64,000 nt of DNA from Chaetoceros tenuissimus (taxonomy: Eukaryota > Bacillariophyta > Thalassiosirophyceae > Chaetocerotales > Chaetocerotaceae): contig BLLK01000045.1 in NCBI GenBank assembly GCA_021927905.1, forward strand, positions 1,984,001-2,048,000, given 5' to 3'. How positions within the stretch are numbered: the first letter of the stretch is position 1; every line of letters begins with the position of its first letter. The notes beneath the pieces are model-generated. The model was not told where the DNA came from. It worked only from the letters and a program-made list of their open reading frames with translations, and did no database searches. Position numbers and translations under genes: made by a program. Positions 41,801 through 52,396 of this stretch are shown here, piece by piece.

Positions 41801-44800
41801 CAAAACTTACTACCATTTCCTTTACAATTTAAACTGCTTGAAGCTGCAAAGCAAGTTCAGGGTGACTCTAATGACTTTCTACAAAACGAGGACAATTTGA
41901 ACATTGTGGAAAGTAAAGTTGATATTGGGCTTGATGTCAGCAGTGTTAGTGTTGATCCTTCCTTGAATCCATATCTTTCAATTCGAGTTCCAGGCTACAC
42001 CTGGTCTCCTTTCCAAAGAATTGTCAACCGTTTACACAATGAGACATCTTGGAAACCTGACAAGTTCGACGCTAGTATAACTGCGCCGAATATTTTATCA
42101 ACAGAAGAACAGAGGATAGGATATACTTCATTAATTACATTGAAAAGTAAAGATGCTGGACAAGATTACCTCACAGTTCTCCTAGAAGTGGAACCTGGAC
42201 ACTGTCCAACTTTGAGAATATATGCTCAATATTGGATCTCGGACATTTCTGGATTCGGATTACGATTCTGTGATGGTTCTAAAGACCTTCTTGGAACTGT
42301 TCTTGTTGAATCTGATGATAGGCGATCATATAAGCGTTACAAAAGTAATCTGAATGTTACTGGACATGAATGGGCAGTGGGTAAAAATGGTATGTGCACC
42401 TACTACACTGATGAGAGAAAGGTATCCATCGCTGTTGATTTGTTCAAAGGAGATATTTCTGGGAAACCTTTACGAAGCATTCGTTCAGAATGGAGCTCTT
42501 TACTAGACATTTCAAACGTCATGCCAAAGACAACCTTCTTTGTAGACGAAGCAAATTCATCCAAACGGTATGAATTTTGCTACGAAGTAGAAAATGCACC
42601 TGAGCCTTTTGGCAGAACAAAAATTATGAAAATTTACTCAAGATTTCATCTCGTCAATTTATGCAAGTCTGCGCTTTACATCAAACAAAATCTGAACGAT
42701 GAGGACATGTCTTTCATACCTCCTGATGGGTCAATCCCTTTTCATTGGGAAGACTGTAAATCCACTTTCACCGTTCATATGTCAACTAATTGTGTCAATT
42801 GGAGTTTTGGCAAAGTCTCATTAGATAAGATCGGAATCACATCGTTGACCCTACAAGACTCTTCAGGGATAGTGACAGTACTACAGGTCGAAGTGCAATT
42901 AGCTTCTAAAAAGGATCAGGGTGGTGTTACTATTCTTGTTTGGAATTCCACTGATGCACATCCACTATATTGCCTTAAAAATTCATCTTCCAAAACAATC
43001 ATTTGTAGTCAACAGCGCCCAAATGATGAATCAGAAAAGGACTTGTCAAATATTGGAACAGACGAAGAGAACAATATTCTCACATCGACATTCGGGTGTG
43101 GTGGTAGTGCGCAAGTGAACAGCATTACAAGTATCGTGCAATCATGCCAATACAACCATTACAATGAAAAAACATCCGCTGACTTCACGGAATGGGTGTT
43201 GAGAAAAGGAGAAGAAAAACACTTCGGATTTGATGATCCACAAAAGTCACATATTCTTGAATGGACTGTGCAAAGCCGTGTGCCAATTAAAAAGGAGGTT
43301 ATTGATGTAGATAGTATTGGCAGCTTTTGTGTGATTGTTTTACCTGACGGAGAAGAAATAGGATGTGTTGTGAGAGTTCTGAGGTCAACGAAATTAATTG
43401 AATTTGTCGACTCGACGAGTTCATGTGACAAAGGAAGTGACCTTCTGGAAATCATGAAAAATAAAGTGTATGAAAACTCATTTTTAAGGCCAGAACAGAA
43501 CGAATACTTGAACAAGAAGGCTGCTTTTACTTTAACTTTCCAAATTCCTTCATTTGAGATAAGTGTGATTGATAATTACCTCAAGTCTCAAGCTGGACGA
43601 GAAATTCTCCTTCTGTCCTGTGAGAAGTTGTATTTTTACTTCGCACGTAATTATGATGGGAATGAGGAGATTGAATTGAAAATAAATGATTGCCAGATTG
43701 ACAATTTTCTACCACGTGCTCAACACCAGGTGCTAATGTCTTTCCGCCATGATGATGCAGAGCCGATCCTTCACTTATCTGGAGTTGGAAGGTCTAGTCC
43801 TGATGAAATAGGTACCGTTTATCGGTATATTGCTCTGAGATTACTTGATCTTAGGATTGCATTGGATAGAGAGTAAGTCTTTTTTTGTTTATCTTCTCAT
43901 AGAAATGATTCTTTCTCTAAACATTTCCTTTTGTAAGAACTGTGGAATACCTCGTGCAATATTTTAAGCCCCTTCGATCTCAAAATTACTTACTAAGCAA
44001 GGATCCAAGAGAGTATATTATACACCTTACAAATGTCATATCAGAAATGAACACTGCTGACGGTTTGCAATCAATGAATCAAACAGTCAACTCGAAGAGA
44101 GTTTACATCGAAGAGTTTCACTTACATCCAGCAATTGTCTCCTTAACTTTCACCCAGGATTGGTCATTTGATACTCCTTCCTCACAAGCTCCTGCATTTC
44201 TTCACTATGTTCGTGTTATACCCTCAATTTTAAACGCACAATTGATATTTACATCTTTTGTAGTTTCACATGTATTCGAAAGTCCAGTTGTGATCAGGGA
44301 CATCATCCGTTCGCATTATGTCTCTCAGATGACCCAACACGCTCTGACTCTGATCGGTAGTCTCGCAATCCTTACAGGACCTGCCGACTTTCTCGCTAAC
44401 ATCGGGACAGGCGTAAGAGACTTTTTCTATGAGCCTATTAATGGACTTGTGCATGGGTAAGAGGTTCAAGTTCTCACTTCAAATTTGAAAAATGTATTTT
44501 CTATCCTAACTTTTTAATGCCTTTTTAGTCCTGCACAATTTATAGAAGGACTGGAAAATGGTTCCATCAGCTTGGTCAGAGGAGTCTTTGTCGGTGTTGT
44601 TCGTGGAGCGGCGAATATGACTGGAGCTTTAAATGAGGGTCTTGTGAATCTCACCGATGATGAGTTTATAGAAGAGAGACTTGCCTATCAACAAAACATT
44701 AGAGAAATAACAAGAAATTCCAAGGATCTGTCAATCTCTGACATCCTTGCGTTTGCAGGTGCTAGTGTTGCTCATGGTTGGAGATCAGGAGCATTAGGTC

Positions 44801-46080
44801 TTTATGAAAAGCCTGTTCAGAATTTCAACAGGCACGGTGCTCCTGGATTCATCTCAGGAGTAAGACATGCATTGGTTGATGCATTTGTCAAGCCAATTAT
44901 AGGAATTGGAGATGGTGCAATCCTCGTTATGCAACATGTCACAAAGGGAGATGGCAACGACGAAATTGTTTTGAAGCAAAAACGAATGAGACGTGCCCTC
45001 CCAAGAAAAGTTAATGGGACATTGATATTACCTTATGATATTGACTCAGCTAATGCTCAAAGAATCATCACTGGAAATGGAAAGTCAGAAAATGCTTATT
45101 TAGGTCATGTACAAACGAAAACCTTCCTCATTATTGCTGGTGACAAATTCCTTCAATTTCTGTATTCTGATCGATCTAATAAAGAAGAGACGTATTACTG
45201 GCAAGAGATTAGTCACTTTTATAAGAAAGAAGAAGTACTTCTCTACCTAACTCTGTTCACGAGATACGGCATGAAAACGAAAATAATTGAATTGGATACA
45301 GCTGATCAACTTGAAAATCTTTTCAAACTATTGACAATTAAGGAAGGGATCATGGTAAGTCCCCACGACATGACTCAATTTCCAGGTTCGTAAACAAATT
45401 TCTCACATCATTTTTTAATAAAGTTGAATGCAAAGAATTCGATAGTGAAAGACACATCTAAAGATATTGCTTCAGTGATAGAGGACTTACCGTTGCCAGG
45501 TATGGAAACAAAACAGGCTGGCTATTTCTTTGGATCAATTAACGCAGAAGAAATGGTACCTGATGCTATTGGAGAAGATGAAATCCAAATTGTGGAGGAT
45601 TGTTACGAGCACTTTGGCGTAACTGGAAGTGATAGCAACTCTTTTTTGTCAGAGATCGACGAAGAAGCTTGGCTATTAATTCGAGCTTGGAAACTGAAGT
45701 TTTCTGGTATGCATTCAAAGGCATGTATACTTGCTGGTTTCATTAACAGTACCAACAGTGATATTCAAATAAAGAATGGTCTTCTCCACGAAGGGGGCTC
45801 TCCTTGTTGCATTATACCTTCTCAAGGCTTTGACGAACTCAATAATGTTTTGAAGCCAGGAAGTGCAGTCATTTTCTTTGCATGGCAACGCCCTCCCAGT
45901 TATGAACATGATGGTCGCATTTGGTTAGAAGTTCAGACAAATGTATTTGTTTGTAGCTTAATCAATAGGAAAGATGCAGAGACAAAAATAGAAATGATGG
46001 CAGGTAATGATCATGAGTGTGTAGTTTTGGAGAGAAGTATTGCAACCTGGTGGTCAAAGTTCTGGATTTTGATTAAATGA
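35801..46080 (+). CDS. VPS13: VPS13 bridge-like lipid transfer protein
   Basis: Rod-shaped protein moving phospholipids between membranes at organelle contact sites. Five exons: 35801-40384, 40451-43872, 43938-44456, 44529-45354 and 45424-46080. The introns are 65-72 nt with GTAAG donors and every phase checks, giving about 3335 aa. The N-terminus is the chorein domain (L-G-E-Y-I-I-N-I-S-P-E-N-L-K-V, G-K-I-K-L-E-N-V-Q-L). Residues ~1600-2600 contain the VPS13 adaptor-binding/SHR-BD region (I-V-N-N-V-D-M-P-L-S-F, V-Q-N-L-L-P-F-P-L-Q-F, R-F-H-L-V-N-L-C). The C-terminal part holds G-P-A-Q-F-I-E-G-L, V-R-G-V-F-V-G-V-V-R-G-A-A-N and a closing PH-like region. A ~70-residue basic/Ser-rich insert lies near residue 145, and further disordered inserts near 560-700. 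All introns fall after codon 1528. Length matches VPS13A/C-type proteins. Confidence 0.93.
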
Positions 46081-46584
46081 AAGAAATTGACCTAATAAGT
46101 ATTATTAGTGATACATTATTGTAAATTTTACCTTTCCACGTTTCAGCAAGATGATGATGATTGTGTATCAGCTTACACTACCGATGTTTCGAATGGCATC
46201 AACCTCAGAAAATGACGATATGACGATGCATTGCTCTTTGTGCATTGTTCATTTTCACGTGTCTGTGAGACAAAAAAGACACATGTGAAGCAAGTGCAAT
46301 GGTAACTGCCAGCTAAATTCGAAATAATTCATTATAAGTCATGACATAATCCTTTCTATCTTTGAAACAGACTTTTTCATTTACGAGGACGAGTATTTTT
46401 ATTTAAAGTCTTGGGGTTAACGGTTATGCTTCGAAACGTTATAAAGAGGCCTTTTACACGTCATCTAGTAGATCGCACCGTCATTGTATATGGTTCGCTG
46501 AACATGGTGAGGAAGATGAAAAGTAGTACGAGTATAAATGAACGAACTAAGAAGCAATATCAATATTTGGAAAGTGCAATACTA
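46081..46584. other. Intergenic region / leader of nuclease gene
   Basis: The nuclease frame remains open upstream to 46411 with ATGs at 46426 and 46504, but the MGNC start at 46585 is preferred. Nothing else seen. Confidence 0.45.
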
Positions 46585-47295
46585 ATGGGAAACTGCAATG
46601 GAAATTGTGTGGCACATGTTGTTGACAACATAGGCCCAGTTCTCCATTCAAAGCTTGATGGGATCCTTCCCGCGCCAACAAGCACAAATGGAGAATGCAA
46701 ATATACTTCTCTTGACACAGCTATTTATTCTAGCCTTCCAAAGGCATCAGAAAAGCATCGAGTTGTGAAGGTGTATGACGGTGATACAGCCACATTAGAA
46801 GGTGGTCAAAGAGTCCGACTTCTAGGAGTGGATACTCCAGAGATCAAACAAAATGAAGCATATGCGAAAGAAGCTAGAGATTTCCTTTCTGGCAAAATTC
46901 TTGATCAATATGTTCATTTATCATTCGAGGACAACAACAAAGAGGATAGATACGGAAGATTACTAGCATGGTTATTTGTAGAGACTGAAGGAGGATATCT
47001 CAATATGAATGAGGCTCTGGTCATCAACGGGCTCGCAAAAGTATATAATCCGAATGGTTCCAAATCAGCAAACCACAATAAAATGTTGGCAATGCAAAAG
47101 AGTGCTCGGCAGAGAAGTGCCGGAACATGGTCCAATTTTGTAGATAGCAATGTTTTCAAGACAAAGTTTGGAAAGACATATCATAAAAACCAACAATGTA
47201 CGCATTTATCACGAAGCAAACGATTGATGAAGACAACAGCATCTGAAGCCTTGGATATTGGTCTTAGCGGCTGCAGAACTTGCTATGGTTTGTAA
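46585..47295 (+). CDS. Staphylococcal-nuclease-like protein with acylation-type N-terminus
   Basis: 236 aa from ATG 46585. It starts M-G-N-C-N-G-N-C: Gly2 for N-myristoylation plus Cys4 and Cys8 for palmitoylation, as in the plasma-membrane Ca2+-dependent nucleases CAN1/CAN2 of plants. An in-frame upstream Met (46426) would give a longer basic N-terminus instead. The SNase domain (~55-190) has V-V-K-V-Y-D-G-D-T, R-V-R-L-L-G-V-D-T-P-E, E-D-R-Y-G-R-L-L-A-W and A-L-V-I-N-G-L-A-K-V-Y; catalytic Asp, Arg and Glu positions are conserved. The tail (K-T-Y-H-K-N-Q-Q-C-T-H-L ... G-C-R-T-C) resembles the Ada-like metal-binding Cys module found after some bacterial SNases. It likely degrades DNA/RNA in a Ca2+-dependent way. 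Confidence 0.88.
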   Translation: MGNCNGNCVAHVVDNIGPVLHSKLDGILPAPTSTNGECKYTSLDTAIYSSLPKASEKHRVVKVYDGDTATLEGGQRVRLLGVDTPEIKQNEAYAKEARDFLSGKILDQYVHLSFEDNNKEDRYGRLLAWLFVETEGGYLNMNEALVINGLAKVYNPNGSKSANHNKMLAMQKSARQRSAGTWSNFVDSNVFKTKFGKTYHKNQQCTHLSRSKRLMKTTASEALDIGLSGCRTCYGL

Positions 47296-47725
47296 ATTGC
47301 ACACTAAGTAATGTATGTAGAACTATGTAGAATAAAAACTTATATAGGGTAAGCATTCTAGTCAGTAAGGAAATCTAATATGTAAATATGAACGTTTTTC
47401 GTCAGGTCCACGGCCTTTTTTCGGTTGGAATGAATGGTTTCGATTCTTTCGCATTTTGAGTTCCCTCTTCATGCTGAGCTTTTCACAAACCTATCATCAC
47501 AATAAATACCTGGAAGATAATGGATAATAGATAAATCATTTTCAACACATTGAGGTTTCCGATCATGTCATGTTCTATTTGGCTTACTACATAGCTATAT
47601 ACTACCGAAGCAACGGAATCATCTCGGAGAGGGAAAAAGAACAAAGCAAACGCAAATGACGACTTGTACATCTCTGGAATATCTTAAGGACTTGAATACT
47701 AATTGATTCCTTCATATTTTTGATA
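47296..47725. other. Intergenic region
   Basis: Between two rightward genes; nothing recognised. A 62-codon minus frame at 47483-47671 is not supported. Confidence 0.5.
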
Positions 47726-49321
47726 ATGATGGCAATGACGGGTTATAGGCTTCTTCATTGCCTGTTGTGCATCACTGCTTTGACAAAGGTTGGAGCATTG
47801 AAGCATACATTTATCGCCAATCACGACGGTCGCTTTTTCGTGGGTCCGATTGGAGTTCCGTATGGTTTCCTAAAAGAAGGTATCTACTCCATGAGCGTAG
47901 CTAAATTCAGAATCTCTTCTCAGTCTCCACATTCAAAGAACAAAAAGAAAAATCAACAAATGACAGAGGACGATATCATGAAGGAAATGGAACATTTGCA
48001 TCCAGGATTTTTACTGAAAAGATTTGAGAACGAAGCGCAATTTGCACAATTTCAAGACGAGATTTTGGATGATCCTAGCAAGTGTGGATTTGCCTCTTTA
48101 TTAGATGATATTGACGAACATTCTTACGACAAAGATAATGGGGAATCTATCACAGATGATCACGTAGCAAAAGGACCGGGAGTGGTCGATGGAGGTGAAG
48201 ATGGTATCTTTCTGTCAATGAGATCGCCGAAACAATGGAAGCCAAATGAACCCTCTGTGCATCATCGATTTACGATTGACGAAGAAGGATATTACTTTCT
48301 GTTTTATCAAGTTTGCCTCATTGGTGGCGACAATAATCAGAAATTTCTCTTCAAACAGATCAAGTCTACCTTCAAGCTAGACTTTGAATACAAAAACTAT
48401 GATACCTTTGGCCGAATTTCATTTTTGTCTTCTGGAGAAATGCCTTTGCCGCACATGTTCTTGTACTTCACCATAAGCTACACTTGTCTACTCTTCCTTT
48501 GGGTGAGAAGAGTTCACGGCAATAGTGAAGATGGTAGAAGACCAGCGGTTTATGCAATTCATCATCTCATGAGTTCAGTTCTTCTTTTGAAGCTACTGAC
48601 TATTTTCTTTGAAAGTGTAAGATATCATTTCATCAGAGTGAACGGACATGCAGAACTATGGAGTTTTCTGTATTATCTCTTAAATTTCGCGAAAGGAACA
48701 TTCTTGTTTCTCGTTATACTCTTGATTGGAAGTGGCTGGTCTTTCTTCAAACCGTTCCTTACAAAGAAAGAGAGAAGAGTGATTTATGCTGTCTTTCTGT
48801 TACAAATTATTGACAACATTGCAATCCTTGCTTTAACACACGAGACTATGGGAGAGAAATTGTACAATGATTGGTCAGCAGTTCTCCACCTAGTAGACAT
48901 CATCAGCTGTTGCGCGATCCTAGTTCCAATTGTATGGCAAGTTAATTCAATTGAGCAAACAATAGAGGGTACTGAAAACGCAGAGAAAGAGGATGGGGAA
49001 ATAGACCAGGCTTCGTCGGATAGAGATACAAAGCAGCTGCAGTCGAAACTGGCACTCTTTCGATCTTTTTATCTGATTGTTGTGGCATACATTTATTTTA
49101 CACGCATAGTCGTGTACTTGTTCGCATCAACACTATCATATAATTCTACCTGGCTTCGTTACTTTGTTAGTGAACTTGGAACTCTCTGCTTCTATTTCAT
49201 GATTGGAGTCAAGTTTCTACCAACATTTGACAATGAGTATGAGCGAGTCAGTGGCAATGACATTGAGGGTTCAATGAAAAATCCAGAGCAAACTATTGAG
49301 CTCACTTCAACTTCCAAATAG
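47726..49321 (+). CDS. GPR107/GPR108-type seven-TM protein (lung 7-TM receptor family)
   Basis: 531 aa from ATG 47726; the open frame begins two codons earlier with TTG. A signal peptide (Y-R-L-L-H-C-L-L-C-I-T-A-L) is followed by a lumenal domain with F-E-x-x-x-Q, Y-Y-F-L-F-Y-Q-V-C and F-K-L-D-F-E-Y-K-N. Then P-L-P-H-M-F-L-Y-F-T leads into seven membrane segments, including H-H-L-M-S-S-V-L-L-L-K, G-T-F-L-F-L-V-I-L-L-I-G-S-G-W-S and V-I-Y-A-V-F-L-L-Q-I-I-D-N-I. The motif G-S-G-W-S-F-x-K-P-x-L is a signature of this family. Members work in Golgi/endosome trafficking and some (plant CAND) in G-protein signalling. A charged insert of ~40 residues separates TM5 and TM6. Confidence 0.88.
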   Translation: MMAMTGYRLLHCLLCITALTKVGALKHTFIANHDGRFFVGPIGVPYGFLKEGIYSMSVAKFRISSQSPHSKNKKKNQQMTEDDIMKEMEHLHPGFLLKRFENEAQFAQFQDEILDDPSKCGFASLLDDIDEHSYDKDNGESITDDHVAKGPGVVDGGEDGIFLSMRSPKQWKPNEPSVHHRFTIDEEGYYFLFYQVCLIGGDNNQKFLFKQIKSTFKLDFEYKNYDTFGRISFLSSGEMPLPHMFLYFTISYTCLLFLWVRRVHGNSEDGRRPAVYAIHHLMSSVLLLKLLTIFFESVRYHFIRVNGHAELWSFLYYLLNFAKGTFLFLVILLIGSGWSFFKPFLTKKERRVIYAVFLLQIIDNIAILALTHETMGEKLYNDWSAVLHLVDIISCCAILVPIVWQVNSIEQTIEGTENAEKEDGEIDQASSDRDTKQLQSKLALFRSFYLIVVAYIYFTRIVVYLFASTLSYNSTWLRYFVSELGTLCFYFMIGVKFLPTFDNEYERVSGNDIEGSMKNPEQTIELTSTSK

Positions 49322-49364
49322 ATTGATACTAAACTTCAAGTTTTATTAATCATTAAAAACTTGT

Positions 49365-50060
49365 CTATTGATGAGGAGAGCATAATTCCTTTGCCCAGTT
49401 AGATATTCCATTTGTAGATGCCAAAGCCCTATCGGCATCGGTTAACCATAAATTATCATCAACTTGCGTAGTATACCCACCACAAATGAAACTTCTACTC
49501 AATGCAAAGAAGAATTCAATCGAGAAAATAGGCACAAATAATATCAATAGCGCAATAAGTACGAGTCTGTTTTCTTTCTTGACTTCTGGCCTTTCTTTTA
49601 ATCCACTTGATGTCCTCGATTCTTTTTGCCGCATTTTTTGTGTGTACAATATATAATTTTCAGGCTTGGAAATGTCTTTCCAATTATCTGCATCAAATAC
49701 TATCGTACTAGTGTTGCCTATGGAATAGTCCGTTGTATTTTGTGATTGTAATTGATCTACTTCTATCCTATTCCCTTGCTCATCTTCATTTGGCCACAAC
49801 TTTATGTTTGATGATGAAGGTGTTCGACCATTCAGGTACGAAAACATAAATGACAAGAGAAATGCAATTATTGTTCCATTTATCAAGTCACTATTGCTCA
49901 AAATATTATCTGCTGGGCTGATAGTCATCATAAGATTTGATGGCGTTGCATAGTAACTTCCATCAAATATCAAGTGGTTTCTGTGCAACAATGACGACGT
50001 GCGTCCATGAGTCAGAGTGGACCGTGGAGCCAGAAATGATACCAGAGAGCAGTGTGTCAT
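49365..50060 (-). CDS. Hypothetical two-TM protein
   Basis: Not recognised. 231 aa, one exon, convergent with the GPR107-like gene (43 bp between stops). One hydrophobic segment lies at ~61-75 (L-I-N-G-T-I-I-A-F-L-L-S-F-M-F-S-Y-L) and one at ~168-188 (LVLIALLILFVPIFSIEFFF). The N-terminus is Ser/Thr/Arg-rich without acidic residues and could be an organellar transit peptide. The C-terminal end reads S-R-S-F-I-C-G-G-Y-T-T-Q ... N-W-A-K-E-L-C-S. Organelle membrane location is a weak inference. Confidence 0.6.
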   Translation of the reverse strand: MTHCSLVSFLAPRSTLTHGRTSSLLHRNHLIFDGSYYATPSNLMMTISPADNILSNSDLINGTIIAFLLSFMFSYLNGRTPSSSNIKLWPNEDEQGNRIEVDQLQSQNTTDYSIGNTSTIVFDADNWKDISKPENYILYTQKMRQKESRTSSGLKERPEVKKENRLVLIALLILFVPIFSIEFFFALSRSFICGGYTTQVDDNLWLTDADRALASTNGISNWAKELCSPHQ

Positions 50061-50403
50061 ACTATGTGGATCTTATGACTATCTATTGCAGAGATGCTAA
50101 TACAACAGTGGTATAGTTATATATCACATCAGAGCGTTTCATTTTCACGCATGTGATGATAGAGATGATCATCATTGTTGGTAGATGACGTGTTTCAATC
50201 CAAAAAGAAAGTAGGATCCGAAGGATGGGAGGAATAGGATCAAATTTCCTTTTACGTCTACCCTTCGACCGTCGACACACGCTTCAGGTGCGACGTCTCT
50301 TCTTCTTGATACCTTCACCCTTCACATCACAAAGAACTACTTTTGAATACAAGTGAAGTAATTCAAATTCAGATAGGAACCATTTTGTGATAAGCTGTCA
50401 ACC
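50061..50403. other. Divergent promoter region
   Basis: Separates the leftward two-TM gene and adenylate kinase. No gene seen. Confidence 0.5.
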
Positions 50404-51255
50404 ATGTTTTTGCATTGTACTACGAGGAAAGTCAGTATAAATCGTGTACTGACTCGAGGCTTACAGACAACATCCAATGCAGACCCAAACACCAGTAGTC
50501 GTTTAATAAACATATCCCTCATTGGAAGGCCAGCTTCAGGGAAGGGTACTTATGGATCACTTCTCGCAGAAAAACTGAAGATACCATTGGTTATTGTCGG
50601 TGATGTTCTACGTGACCATGTTGCGAAAGGAACAGAGATAGGAATTGCAATTGAAAATTGTCAGAAGGAGGGCAAACTTGCCGACGATGAACTGGTGACT
50701 GCAGCTCTACTTTCTCATTTAAAATCGTTGAATTTGAGGACTGCATACGAGTCTAATAATGTAGACAATGACATCCAATTTGGCTACATTTTGGATGGAT
50801 ACCCTCGATCTCTAGTGCAAGCAGAAACAATGTATGAATCTTCGAGCTTACCTTGGCCAAAAGAATTTGAAATAACATTTGCAGTTGATATCGATGTCCC
50901 AGACGAAATATGTATTGATAAGATGCTTGGTCGGAGGAAATGTACCATATGCAAAAAGGCATTCAATGTTGCAGATGTGAACACAAAGGATGGGTATGTA
51001 ATGCCGCCAAATTTGCCAAATCCGTACCCATGCACAGAGTGTGACATGGATAAAGACTGGGAGCGACGACTTGACGATACAGAGGATATCATGACTGCTA
51101 GACTCAAAGAGTTTCATAAAATATCATCCCCTGTAGTGGACTTTTTTGGGCAAAAAAATAAGCTTGTAAAGTTTCAGCCATTTAATGGTATTGCTGATAT
51201 GCCGTTAATGGAAGACCTAATTAGAAAGAGAGCTATGAAAGAAATAGTGAAGTGA
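50404..51255 (+). CDS. Adenylate kinase, Zn-ribbon LID, probably mitochondrial
   Basis: Balances ATP, ADP and AMP (2 ADP to ATP + AMP). 283 aa. The first ~33 residues are basic and Ser/Thr/Arg-rich without acids until A-D-P, a mitochondrial-type presequence. P-loop G-R-P-A-S-G-K-G-T at 41-49; AMP-site I-V-G-D-V-L-R-D and I-L-D-G-Y-P-R. The LID carries four cysteines, C180-x2-C183 and C210-x2-C213 (C-T-I-C ... C-T-E-C), forming the structural zinc site typical of Gram-positive and some algal enzymes. W-E-R-R-L-D-D-T-E-D supplies the LID arginines. The P-loop has R where G-P-P or G-A-P is usual. Divergently transcribed from 49365-50060. Confidence 0.92.
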   Translation: MFLHCTTRKVSINRVLTRGLQTTSNADPNTSSRLINISLIGRPASGKGTYGSLLAEKLKIPLVIVGDVLRDHVAKGTEIGIAIENCQKEGKLADDELVTAALLSHLKSLNLRTAYESNNVDNDIQFGYILDGYPRSLVQAETMYESSSLPWPKEFEITFAVDIDVPDEICIDKMLGRRKCTICKKAFNVADVNTKDGYVMPPNLPNPYPCTECDMDKDWERRLDDTEDIMTARLKEFHKISSPVVDFFGQKNKLVKFQPFNGIADMPLMEDLIRKRAMKEIVK

Positions 51256-51273
51256 CTGCTATAAAATGGTTGA

Positions 51274-52074
51274 CTATAGTATTAAATCTGGATTTTTTTC
51301 AGAGAGAATTTCATGTGTCCATTCACCTATTATATTCAAGGGATAATCGCAATCATCATTCTCTAGCTGGGACCGATAGTGTGCATAATGAGCATCTATT
51401 GTGAAAACAAAAATAATTTGAGATTGCCTAGATAAAAATTGCATAAACTACTTCCTGGAGATTTCAAGAAACTTACGCAAGCATTTGATAGATGCCCTAT
51501 CTCTGTCGTGATTATCATTATTTGGAGCAAAAGATTTGAAATCTGTACCCGCTATTCCAGAGTACTTTACCATTTCAGTCATTCGATCACTTTTTTGTAA
51601 ATATTCTTGATGTTGCGGTAGTAACGAATTCCACCTTTCCAAAGCATATCCTTCATGTGATTTAATAAAGTTTGCAAGTATAGATTCATCTTCTTCTAAT
51701 CTATCTTCTAAAATTCTCACGTATCCTTCTCGCTCCAAATCGCTGATTGCTTTCGAGACTATTGGACAACAAAACCAATACAATGTCGGAAAAGGAGTCA
51801 TGTCACCAAGAGCCTTTCTTTTCCTTCTTGCTCCTCCTCCATTCAGAGAATATGTTTTCAAAGCCAGAGGGGATCCAGTACCTCTCCTTGCCGAGACAGA
51901 GACAAGATTCTCTGGCACATATCCAAGTTGGTCCAATATCATTTCTCGATCACTATCTTGTACATTGGTTGGAAAAGTAAGCGGTGCATCAGTGCATGAC
52001 AATTTGGATGAAATATTTCGAGAAATTGGCTCAGAATTTTGCAAAACGAAAAGAGGCAACAATAGTTGGAGCAT
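51274..52074 (-). CDS. DUF501 family protein
   Basis: Two exons, 51477-52074 and 51274-51395, intron 81 nt (GTAAGT donor, CAATAG acceptor, phase 1), 239 aa. The junction rebuilds the family's closing block: I-K-C-L|H-A-H-Y-A-H-Y. Other family blocks are L-G-Y-V-P-E-N-L-V-S-V-S-A-R, G-S-P-L-A-L-K-T-Y, P-F-P-T-L-Y-W-F-C-C-P, I-S-D-L-E-R-E-G-Y-V and K-S-H-E-G-Y-A-L-E-R-W. DUF501 is well known in bacteria next to enolase and exopolyphosphatase genes, with no established activity. The eukaryotic copy starts with a hydrophobic M-L-Q-L-L-L-P-L-F-V-L, a possible signal peptide. The conserved C-C-P, H-E-G-Y and H-A-H-Y-A-H residues could form a metal site; that is inference. Confidence 0.87.
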
Positions 52075-52396
52075 TTTGTTTTTAATCTACTCTGTTCAAT
52101 ACAGTATGCAAGATAGTACGGAATACAGCGCCTGTTAATCTATTGTTGTTATCTTTGAAGTTGTCGGAAATGGGTGGTGGTGAAGAGAAACTTTAGTCCC
52201 ATCTTAAACGGTTTTACGGATAACGGCCACAACTCTTCTCATTTATGAGCGTATCTTTTTTCAGGAATCGAATCTTGAATCCTCATTCTTGACATCAGGG
52301 TTCGGGATGAACACAACTCAAAGTTGCTTTTACACTGCACTATTTTTGCATAATACAAAAGTGACAAATTATATAAAAAAGATAAGACACATCAAA
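52075..52396. other. Divergent promoter region
   Basis: Between the DUF501 gene and the ankyrin gene. The ankyrin frame is open upstream to 52289, but ATG 52397 is preferred. Nothing else seen. Confidence 0.5.
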
